A stretch of DNA of 64,000 bases, from NCBI GenBank assembly GCA_905221605.1, contig CAJNDS010002362.1, forward strand, positions 403,162 through 467,161, in the 5' to 3' direction. This document shows positions 1 to 10,900 of the stretch, one piece after another (positions within the stretch are counted from its first letter, which is position 1; each line of letters starts with the position of its first letter). The position numbers and the translations under genes were made by a program. The DNA comes from Symbiodinium natans. Its lineage: Eukaryota; Sar; Dinophyceae; Suessiales; Symbiodiniaceae. The notes below the pieces were generated by a model, which did not search any database, was not told where the DNA came from, and worked only from the letters and a program-made list of their open reading frames with translations.

Positions 1-3000
1 TTGCGGATGTCAACCTTGACCCCACAGGTTTGCTTGGCTGCAATGTGGAAAAGATGGAACTCGACGCCACGAATAGTTGTAGGAAGTTTCAGCTGGCCAT
101 GGGCAGTTGTTAGTTGGGCGTCACATAGCTGGGCTGTCTCCAGTGACAGCTCAGTTGTCAAGGCACAACCCCGAGCCTTCACTGCGTGCAGGTCTCTCCG
201 CAGGCAGAAGTGGCTCCCGGAGAGTCGCTCACTGCCTTGTCAGAGCGAAACTTGGTTGGAAAAAAAGAAGGCATTCCACAAGATGATCTCAGGCCGACGC
301 AGGCCATTGTGTGCCAAGCATTCTGCTCCAGGAGCCGGCTATGTCCCACGGCCGCCGCTCCCAGAAGAGGACCCCAAGCCAGGATTCCGAGGCCAGCAGA
401 AGATACGCGTAGCATGTAGCAGATGATCACGATCTGAGAGAAGTGCCGATAATGACGACCTTGTTTTTGAGGAGGAAAGGCGCTGTTCATCTTTTTCCTT
501 TGCAATGCTGTCCCCTTCGCTGCCTTGATGTACTATTTGAGGCGGCGGCATATTGATGCAGTCAGAGAGCACCTCGAAAGTAGGATAAAAATGAGAATAT
601 ATTGAATATACGAGATGCAGGGAGCAGAGGACGCAGAGGACGCAGATGGCCCTGCTCTCGCTCCCGTCACTTCCGGAGGATATCGCGGCGGAGGTCCTTC
701 GAGCAACTCAGACTCAGCATGGCCTTAAACGGAATGCAGACGATGATTGCCAACTGCCAACCCCATACAAGGCTGCCAGAAAGCGGCCGTGTGTGACTGA
801 GGTGACTCGAACTTCTTCGGTTTGCTTTTTGCTTCAAGATGCAGAGGTTGGAAGTTCTTTGGCTGATCACCATCGCCGTGCTTGATACAATGCCGGATGT
901 ATCGTGAGAGGCCACTGCAAACCGCGTTGCCGGAACACTACGAGTGGATCCACACGCCCCGGAGGCTTCGGCCTATGTGCCCCCGACAGCACCTTGCCGG
1001 CAGAGAGCATATTCTGAGCATACAAGCGGCAGTGTTTAAGTGTCATTGCTCGGGCATTGGCCAAGGAACCCCTGCCACTAGTACCACAGCTGGAGCGAAA
1101 TTTCCTGACGGACGCATGCCGTGAGCGAGTTCGGCCGCGAAAGGTTGCTGGCACCAGTCGTGAGGCAGCATTGTTCTGACATTTTTCTGCATGCAGGACT
1201 TGGTGGAATCTCCAGCTGTAAGCGGTCTTGGCTTCGTGCACTTCGCCGTCGCCAAAGCCTCTCCAGAGGGTCGTGCAGTTGCCGAAGGACGAAGGCTTCA
1301 TGTCACTTCTGTCCTTTTTCTGTTATGTCTTTGAGCTCGTGACACTTGTGGCAGCCTTTGGCTTTGTGCTCAGGCGAGGAGGCTTGCTGTACGTTTCACA
1401 TACCCGGGCAGCATACTGCACGCTGAGTGGGCAGAGTCGTCCTGAGATTTTGTCCATCATCTTTCCATGTGTTGTCCCGAGGTAGTAGTGAACCCAGGGC
1501 TATGCACTTGGGCAACTCAGGCTCAGTGTGCTTTCCGATCCTGAGTCTAGACGGCGAGCCTTAGCTTGCCATCCAGTGGCGTTATGTGGCGTGCGCACGC
1601 GGCAGACACCACTTTGGGGATCCACAACCTTGGCCTAAGTCTTGTCCACTTGTTAAGGATACTGGAAATCCTCGTGGTCTTTCTGCTTTGCAAGCCCAGC
1701 ACTTCCAGCAAAACCGCCCTCTGCAGCTCCGACACAGCCAGAGGATCCATACACTGCGTTCTGCATGGCCAGTTTTCATGCAAAACCGTGACATGCAGCA
1801 ACTGTAAAGTGGCTTGCCAGAGAGGAGCCGCCGCCACCCTGGCAAAGTGAGGACTACTTGCTGCTGCGACTGGCCATTGACCAGGCCGCAACCCAAGATA
1901 TCTCAAAATCAATGCGAAGTGCTTCCAGCGCTTTTAAGGGCAGTGCGTTCCAGTCGGTCATGGCATCGGTTTGAATAATTTGACTGCTCAATGTTGTGCC
2001 CCAGGCATCGCTGCAATCGATTGTTGATGGTCCCCAGCGCTGGCAGTCACGGCATGTGCGGCGCGACGGAGCCCTAAATCGTTGGGAGGCGATTCGGCAT
2101 GTACTTAGTCAAGTCCAAACCTGACTGGTTCCTTTGCCTCCTTGCCAACCCACAGTGTGGAGCCCGGAAGTGCAGCTCAAGCTGAGGTTGTGCCGTAGAG
2201 GAGTAGAGGAGCAGAGGAGGCGTTCCCTTCGTAAAGCTGCGGCTTGAGAAAAAGCGTGGGCGCTGCCAACCATCGGCCTTTGGAAGCACATTCTTTCATT
2301 TTATTGCAGATGTCAAGCTTTGGTTGTTTAGGGTTAGGGGTTTAGGGTTTAGGGCCTAGGGTTTAGGGCCTTTAGGGTTTAGGGTAGCCTGCTGCAAGGG
2401 TTTCCTTGGTGAGCTGAGCCACTTGTGAAGCATCTACACCTCTGCAAGTCGGATTCATGGGTTCATGCCCTGCGTCCAATCAGTGGAGCCCTCACTGCAC
2501 GCCACGACTTTAGTCATTGGCCGTTCACTAGAGACCGTGCAGCAAGTCCGTCAAGCCTCCAAAGCCATCTCCTCCTGAACAAGAGAACTGCTGGGATCTG
2601 AAGTGTCGTTGTTGTGCTGATGAAGGGAAGGGAACCGCAAGAAGCGATTGCTGCAGTAAGCTACGTCATAAGGCATCACACTTTGCAACGGCATGCAGGA
2701 GGGAGACGTTGATCCTGATGCGGCGCGAGCGGTGTTAAGGCTCGGTGCTTTAGACAAAGACTGCGCAGAGGCTTGGATCATTATTCTCTCTTTGGGGGCT
2801 GTGGGGCGCAGCGTTATGCTACTTAGCCCCAGACAAACGATGCACAAAGGGAGACTACAATTGCACAAGCCAAGCCGAGGAGACTGCAAAGAAGACCTTG
2901 GAAGATCTTGAACTGGAAGCTGATGAGGTCACTCGCTTGGCCGTTGGCATCTGTTGGCATCTGTTGGCATCAGCTGGACCGCAGCAAGCATGAACAAGGC

Positions 3001-4400
3001 GACAAGCCACGCTGCATCCCCAGGTTCTGATGATGGAGCTTATTGACTTCGCTAGGGAGCAAGGAGGCGTAGGGAAAGACATCCAGGAGCTTATTGCCAA
3101 AGCTCTGGCAGAGGCGCCTGCGTGCTAGCAGCTGCTGGCAGCAGGTAGCAGTGACTCAATAGGGCCATCCTTGACGCAGGTTCTTCAGGAGCTTGATGAC
3201 CTCAAGTTTACTGACACAGCCCTGGATTTGCTGATGCAGCTCTTCCGTGAGCAGTCGGCACCAAGGAGACTGTTCATTAAGTCGGAGAACGCCGTGAGCA
3301 CGCCAATGTGAATGCGTGTGAATGCTCTCAACGTTGTCCACTTCTAAGTTGATGCCCATTCTGCATCTCTTTCTTTCTTTTTTTGTCAACACCAAGCTCG
3401 AAGCACCGCTTTCGGGCAACTCGCGTGTGTCATGCAATCTACTCCTCCAGCCTCGAGCCTGTTTCTTCGCGTTTGTGAGTCGGCCGACGGAGGTGGCAGT
3501 AATTGAAAGAAATCGGCCGCTCAGGAACTCGTAGCAAGTCTGTCCCTTCATTTGCCGGAAGAATCTGTGCATTCCACTCATCAAGGCTTCTGATGGTACA
3601 GGCTGACTCCTCTTGTCAAGCTTACAAGCCGATGCTGGTTTGGCAAACTGACCTTTGCCTTCGCTAAGCATCTAAACAGCCACTGCACGGCTGAGAACGC
3701 TGTCTTCAGATAGTCTCAATCATCAACACTCGTTGAAAACTCTTTGGAGGGGCCCCAGTAGCATTGCGCAGGATCACAATCGCCCGATGCTTGGAGCGCA
3801 TCTACGCAACCAATCTCCAAGGCGTAGACCAGGCGTCACAGCATCGCATGAAGGGCTTATATTATAATATGTTTATACCAATCCTCTGTTGCAACATTAT
3901 GTTAACATGATTATATTACTATGTTAGAATATTCTGGTGTTTGGCTTGCAGTTACCTGTGCTGTGACGGGCAGGTGAATTTGGCCTTCAAGTTCATCCTG
4001 CGGCAGGGGCTGGGCCTGACAAATGGCTCGACAGCTGAGGCAAGGGATAGGAAGAAGAGGTGGAAGAATCGAATCTACACGTTCAGTGCTATGTGCTGGT
4101 GACCCCCCCGAAGCGCATGGATGGTATGCATACATGCCACTACCAACCCAAACCATGACCACCCTCAAGCTTCGAGGCATGGCGATGTGGGATCACATGA
4201 GCACATTCGCGCACATATACATGCATACATGCATACATACACATGTATATATATATATATATGTTTGTTTTTTTTTAAAATTCGCGTGTTCGAAGAATAT
4301 CGAAGTCAACAACCTGGAGCAGGAGACAACTTGAAGAGAGAACATGGCACACGGGAGGAGAACAGTCGTCACGTAAAGCTCATGGGGCAGACAAGACCTT
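1..4400 (+). CDS. Probable 5' exons, likely N-terminal part of the GCN1-like gene
   Basis: Several short open segments on the + strand look coding, being high in third-position GC with an AG before and a plausible donor after. They lie around 3-107 (frame 3, ending near ATNSCRKF), 198-300 (AEVAPGESLTALSERN), 648-790 (LPSLPEDIAAEVLRAT), 1195-1275 (LGFVHFAVAKASPEG), 1815-1976 (SEDYLLLRLAIDQAATQD), 2885-2940 (LEDLELEADEVTRLA), 3023-3120 (LMMELIDFAREQGGVGKD) and 3165-3300 (VLQELDDLKFTDTALDLL). They are alpha-helical and lie just upstream of secure GCN1 exons on the same strand, so they are inferred to be its poorly conserved N-terminal half. I could not match any of them to a specific GCN1 segment, so another upstream gene is possible. 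Confidence 0.4.
2326..2385 (+). repeat. Interstitial TTTAGGG telomere-like repeat
   Basis: Degenerate run of TTTAGGG units (with TTAGGGG and GCCTAGGG variants) in non-coding DNA between candidate exons. It matches the plant/algal telomere unit, which is also reported for dinoflagellates. Confidence 0.85.
3845..3948. other. Short A+T-rich block
   Basis: A stretch dominated by TTATA/ATAT words in otherwise GC-rich DNA. It contains no open frame of note and looks intronic or intergenic. Confidence 0.5.
4210..4275. repeat. ATACATGC/TA microsatellite
   Basis: Alternating ACATACATGC repeats run into (TA)n and then a T-rich tract. A second (TA)n lies at about 5325-5351. Both are in introns or non-coding DNA. 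Confidence 0.85.
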
Positions 4401-4406
4401 GGTCAG

Positions 4407-4911
4407 GCCAGCGAACTGCGGGATGTGCTGCTCGCTGCAGGCACCTGTGCAATGTTCAGGGCCGATGGATTCCAGAGGTCATGAAAGCCGGCATTCACTG
4501 CAGCCGAAAGTCGGTGGACAAAGTCACAGCCGTGAGATTTTCATGTGGGTTTTCGAGCTGGGTTTGCAGCCTTGCATTCAAGGCATTACTCTCATCGAGC
4601 AGCATGGGGAGGAGTTCGCCGAGGACTTGTACAAGACAGTCGAAAGCTTCGAGGATAGTGAGGCTGCAAAAGCTGCAGGCCGGATCACACAAGTCAGAGT
4701 GGCATCCATACACTTGGTCTTTCTGAGGGTTGAAATGATATCATGATGTTCGTAAAAGCTGTGAATGTTTATACGGCCCAATCCTTCGGAAATCTTCATA
4801 GACTGGTCGAGTGTCCGCTGTTGTCTCCTTGTCAGAGGTGAGTCCGCTTCTTTGGGAATCGCCGTGTTCTTGGGGGCGCTCTCAAAGCATTTGAGCAGCG
4901 ACAACCCCAAG
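4407..4911 (+). CDS. GCN1: GCN1-like exons 4407-4440, 4583-4678, 4838-4911
   Basis: The first exon gives ELRDVLLAAG, the second ITLIEQHGEEFAEDLYKTV, the third GIAVFLGALSKHL followed by SSDNPK. They correspond to the human GCN1 stretch around 'THGKENVNSLLPVFEEFL' and 'VVLMGSLAKHLDKSDPK'. All three donors are GC (4441, 4679, 4912). The acceptors are AG|G at 4407, 4583 and 4838. Phases are 1, 1 and 0 and agree across each junction. Confidence 0.88.
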
Positions 4912-7900
4912 GCCACATGGCACGCTGCAGAGCGGTCTTGAACACCATGGCTCAGTAGTTTGGCACGGGTCAGGTGGAGGAGACCATCCCCAGGCTGCTT
5001 GCAAGGCCCAAGTGGCGACTGCATCAAAGCAGCGCCATCCGTAGCCCCCTGCTGCAAGAGAGCAGGTTGCTGGACAAGGCTTCGACGCCATCCGTTCAAG
5101 ATGCGATCGTGAAGGCCTTGCTGTTCTAATGTAGATTACCGAAAGACAGTAGCGATTTCTGCCTCTCCAAGCTACTGGTCTTTTCGTAGTCCTGCTCGGT
5201 TCTCACCACAACTACATAGCCAAAGCAAACTGCCATGGCTCGGGTAGACTTTAAATGCAGGTGATGCCGCCTCTCATGAAGGCCAACAAGGTGCGGAGCA
5301 GACCGTACTCTCTCTTGTACTCTGTACAATATATAGATATATATATATATACAACCGTTTCTCTGATAACTGTGACTTTTTCTTGCATTCATTGGAGCTC
5401 AAGGGTTTGCATACGCACTGTGTGTGAGGAGCAAGCAGCGGAAGCGCTGGAGCAGTTGTTGGAGACAGCCCTGGCGCCCAAGACGGACCCGGCAGCTTGC
5501 CAGCTTTGCGAGACAGGGAGCTGCAAAGGTGCTGCTTCCTAGAAATAGCAGTAAACCCTAAACCTTAAACCCTAAACCCTAAACCCTGTGCCTCGCCTGG
5601 CTTGTCCGAGTGTGAGCGATTAAATTGCATTGCTAGACGGGTGGCAAAAAAACCCTAAATTGCGTGCCGCGTTGAAGATGCACTGAAAAGCGATTGATGT
5701 CTTGTGGCGAGGTGACGCGACGTGGGGCAGCCATGGGGCTTGGGGCAACGGTGAAAGGCGCTTCGACCCTTCCACGCGGCAGCCCAAATCTTGCATGGAC
5801 TGTTTGTGCCAGGCTTGAGCATCCAAGCGATGTCTCAGTACCAGATACTGAAGCGAATCGAGGATGTTGCGGAGGTGCAGCTTGAAGCAGCTTATTGCAG
5901 TACAGCGTAGTCCGGAGTGTTTGTGCGCCACCTTGGAACAAAATGCCGGGCTGCTGAGTGGAGGACAAGAAGAGCGCAGCAGTTCGGGAGGGCGCTGTCC
6001 TTTGCTTGGAGGGCTTGGCTGTGAACCTAGGCGCGGAGGGCTTGGTGCACAAGGGGTGCATCAGTGTATATCAGTGTTGTTGCATTGCTAGATTTCTCCG
6101 AGCCAGGCCGCCTTTTCGATCCCTACACTGTCTTGTCCCTGCCCATGCTGCAGAGGGTGGGGGATGCACATCCGCAGTACGCATGATGGGTGACGGGTTT
6201 GCCGCCTGTGAGGCATTCTCGGACTCGCAGCAGACGGTGCGAAAAGCGTCACAGGTCAGAAGCTTGGCGTTATGACTGCAGCTTTCCTCCCACAGCCCAT
6301 GTGTTCCCGACAGTTATAAGTTGACCTTGAAGCCTGCCCAGGTCGCTGCAAATGCCATGATGTCTCAGATCAGTGGACCGGGTGTGAAGCAGGCAATTGC
6401 AAATGGGGCTGGGCCTTGCAAGCAGTGTGAGGGTCCTGCTCACTTAAGAATGCTGAAGCCTTGTCGTGCAGAGTGCAGAGGTCTTGAAGCCTCTCCTGGC
6501 TCCCATCGAGGACCGGAACTCACCGAATCTCGGCGGCACAGCTCGGAAGCATGGAGGTGCCTGAAGACGCAGAGCTACGCAGAGACACGCAGAGAGCCCT
6601 GGTAGACGTCGACATGAGGTGGCGTACAAAGCTGGGAAGTATCGAATTGCTGGCATCCATGACAAGCTGCGCCAGAGAGCGGCTGGGAGCGTGCCTGCCG
6701 CAGGCCAAAGCTCTGGTTGACCGGTTTCTTTGCATGGTCAAAAGCGATACTCGATTTGCGGCAAGGGCAAGGGCAAGGGCAAGGGCAAGGGCAAGGGCAA
6801 GGGCAAGGGTCGGGGCACACGTCAGAATAGTCTGCCCGGTCACGTGCCCGATGCATCTGGATGCTGCAGCTTGAAATTGCAGGTGGTGCCGGCCCTTTGC
6901 AATGTCATCAACGATGAGCATGCAAAGGCACTCTACCAGTCTAAACTCATGATCGAATTCACCCAAGCTTTGCAACAACCTTGACAGCATGCAGTGGAGA
7001 AACAGGTAAAAGAAGCGGCCCGAGAAGCGTTCAACAAGATCGCCAACATTATCAAAAGTCGGCTGGATGAATCGGAGAGGGTAAACTTCGGCATACTTGC
7101 TTTAGCCAGTCGTTTTGGCAGTTCTTCAGTATTTCGATAGGCCTGTTATGCAGAAAAAGGATGTTGGCCGTACTGTACCGTGCTGTTGACACCCCATGGG
7201 TGCTTGCTTACTTGTCAGCCAAGAGTTTCAGCAGCTAGTGAGGCAGCCATGTCTGCTTTGTTCAACGAGTTCTACATAGTTCTACTGTAGATGAAGTCAC
7301 AGCACGCACCAGACAGAGCTGAAGGTCCAGAGCTCAGAGCCATCGCGCCCGAGCTCATCTCGGCCTTGACTGATGGGGCGCAGTGCCGCTACTGTATAAG
7401 CTGCAAAGTTGTTCTCCAGATTGTAGGGAAGAGTGAAGTTAAAAGAAGCTGTTCTGTTCCCAAGCGGCTGCAAGGTATGAACATATCACTCGGGATGTGT
7501 TGGACAAGCTCCTGGGCACCTCCTTCGCAACGCATGTCGACGCGCCGTCCCTCTCCCTTGCATCTCGGCACCTCTCATTCGGCACCTTCGGCCGATGTTG
7601 TACGGTTGAAGTACATCGAGCATGCTAGAGGGCTAGAGGCACACCTGTTGAAAGTACGTGTGCCATTCCCGGACAGGTATGTCCCGTCATCCAGCGTGCC
7701 CTCAAAGAACGTTCTGCTGAGATGAAGCGGAAAGGGGCACAGATAGTGGGCTCGATGGTTATGCTCATCAAGGACGCCAGCTAGAACGCGTCGAATGGCG
7801 TCTTGCAACGTGCAGTATACTTCCAGACTCTTCAATCCTGTACAACCCCAGCAGGACATGTGGGACAACCATCCCATCCATCTCCCCCTGCCCTGTCAGG

Positions 7901-10900
7901 ATCCCAAGGACATACAGCCGTACCTTCCTCTTCTTCTACCCCAGCTGAAGCTCACCTTGGTTGATCCTATCCCAGATGTGTTCCTCGGCATGCCAGGAAG
8001 GTTGCCTATCACGCAGCTGGCGGCCCAAGAACTGTCGAATTTAACTGTCTTTCACAGGCGCGCGACCTCCGCGAAAGCTTTTGGAATTCTGGCGCAGGTC
8101 CTGCCAGAAGACATGCTAGGCGAGGCTTTCCAGCGATAACGATATTGCTCATACCATTGCAATGCACTCAAGCACAGGGAGAATTGACATCTGTAGAATC
8201 GGACAGTGCCAGGCGGTGTTATGCCCTGGCTTTTTGAGATGCTCAAGTCGCCCGAGTCCAACGTGGAGCGCACAGGAGCTGCACACGGCTTGTCCGAGGC
8301 TGGCTGATGCCGTATGGTATGGCCCGAAAAAAGAATCGTCTGTGAGTCTACGACGGCTGCAGGTCCTCATGGCCAAGGGCCCGGAACGAGTCCAGGAGCG
8401 ACTTAGCTCAAATAGTGTGCCCCGAGGCTCGGGCAGAACAGCGATTGCACCGCCAGCTTTTTCTCACAAAGTACTCGAAATCCTTTGGCTTCGACGTGTT
8501 CCGACTCAGGCTTTTGCCCGACATTCTTTTCAATGCGAGCAACAAGGACCAGCGAGTTAACACAGAGCATTGACGACCACGAGTCTAGAGTCTATGATCG
8601 TCTAGACCTGCTTGAAGACCCTGGTCATGGCTTCACGCCGCGTGCTGATATGTGCGTTGCCTTCCCGGACAACAACTAGTAGCATCAAAGTGCAATGTGA
8701 TGCTAACAACTGCTCAGCAAGTGCTCAACAGCTGCTCAACACCTTCCCCACGAGGACGCAGAACCGCTCGCAAGAGAGGGTGCTCGGGATGCACAAGACC
8801 CACACCGTGTCATCTTGCCTCGCTGGCAAATGGAACTCTGAGGCTACCTGGGTCTGTTCGAATATCTTCCGCCTGCGATGGGAAGCAGCTTCGAGCAGCC
8901 TGCACGCAAGCAAGAATGCTTCACACATCCCTAGGATGCATGGAATGGACGCTTGCGAGCCGCAGGCCATACCTGGAAGAGGTCCTCACCACACTGCTGG
9001 ATGGCATGTCTGACGATACTGCGTCTGTGCGTGACACGGCATTGAAGGCTTGCTCCAAAAACACTCCACAGTATCTGTGGAAGGCCAGATCCTACAAGGC
9101 TTTGGGACACTTCAGAGCGACCTGCAGGCCGCCCAGGTTATCATCAGGCACTTCGGCTCTTCCCACACCGCCCTGCTCCTGCCGCCGCTGGAGGAGGCAG
9201 GCAATTTGGGTGGGGCAGAAGCCTCCTCCTTTAAAGCAAGACAGGGGCTTTAAGGAAACAAGGTTTGCCGTAGGCAAAGTGTTGTGTTCCGTAAGGTGTT
9301 GCGTGAGCAATTCTGGGGCAACGTTGTTGCCGGCGTAAGCGGCGTAAGCAGAAAGAACAACACAGTCGTGTCGAAAGCAAAGGCTTGAAAAACGTAAGCT
9401 GCCGTAAGCATTTTCGTTTCCGACATAGAACAGGATTCCGGTTTCTATTGCTAAGTGATACTAAGCGTCTAATCCTCAAAGACCACGTAAAGTTATTCTA
9501 TTCTCTCTCCGGTTTTTCAAGGAGTGTTTCGCCCACTACCTGTAATGCATGGTTCGTTCATTGGAAGTGATGGAAGATCTCCTGTAACAATAGAAAGCTA
9601 CCTCCTCCAAAGGCTCGGTTATTATCTCCACCACATGCAGCCGTTATCAATATATATATATATATATCTATATATCAATCCGTGAACCTTTTTCTTTTTC
9701 CTCTTTCTTTTGGCCGATGGGGATATATCTAGTGAGAGAGCCTATACGCTATCAATAGTGCGAATATACTGCTAGAAATATTACCAGCCCAAAAAGACTA
9801 TGTTCATAGGGGCCGGAGGCAAGTTGGCTCCTAGCGCTCTCTGGTTTGTTTCTGTTTTCGCAGGGCGTCTTCGTCGTGGACTGGAGAGTACGACATGGAG
9901 CTATTCAGTTGATGGGGCAGCTGCTGCCAGGCTTGAGCTATGTTGTAGAAGATTGGGGGTGGAGCCTGAAGTACCATACTGCAAGTCGAAGCGATGACAG
10001 TCCCACATGACCGGTAAAAACCCTTGGGCTTTGGTTCAACTCTCAACCAAGGATCCAGCAGATCCTGCGCGCACATCGCATCCCAACCAACAGCGCGGAG
10101 CTGATGCAGGCCGAGCATGGGCATCGAATTGCACTGAATAGGAGATGTGGGTATTGGGTGCCACCAGCTCTTGTCATAAGAGGACCCCACAAGAAATCCG
10201 AAGCCATGAAAATTCACAAGTAAAGCACAACATCTTCGTCATCCCCCCGTCGTGGCAAGGTCGAGGCGCTTCCAAAAGAGTGGCGATGCCACATGCTGGC
10301 TTCTTTGTACATCGTGCGCAGTGATGAGCTCCTTGATTCTAAGCCTTGCGCCCGAAATGCTCGAAACAGATCCAAGCATCGCTTGCAGATCGGCTGTTCT
10401 ATAGTAGCCTTCAGATTCCCAAGGAATGTCATGGTGAAGCAGGCGTGCCAGCAGGTCTGGAAGGCTGTCGTGCAAAATCCGCCGAGAACTCTGAAAGAGC
10501 TACTTCCTACACTGATGACGCGCTTGATCGCACCTTGACAGAGACGCAGCATTGTGCGATGCATGTAGGGCAAACAGAGCTCGCCGCCTATTTTCCCGAT
10601 TCCCACGGCACCGCAGCGACCATTGCATGTTGGCGTGTGCGCGGCATCATGGTGCTCTCGGTTGGGACATGTCCTGCCAAGGCAAACCTTGCTTCAACAA
10701 ATCGTGAACGCCAGCGAGTGGCTGCTCGCTGCGTTGGTGACCTTGTTGGCAAGCTCGGAAGCGCGGCCAGAATCAGCGTGCCCTTAGCAGTCCTGAAATG
10801 GCAGCAAGGGAGGTGTCACGTGCCGAGCACGGCAACGCACGGCACTGGCAATCCAGAACTGAGCAGCACATGGTGGTACCGCAACATGTCGTAACATGCC

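Noticed and set aside
179-505. Minus-strand ORF with a signal-like N-terminus (MLRVSSAGLGILAWGPLLG)
   Set aside because: It overlaps + strand segments with acceptor-like starts, and nothing supports a minus-strand gene there.
6551-6984. Long frames across 6.55-7.0 kb on both strands
   Set aside because: They read through the GGGCAA microsatellite; the real exons 6619-6703 and 6883-6927 are separated by that intron.
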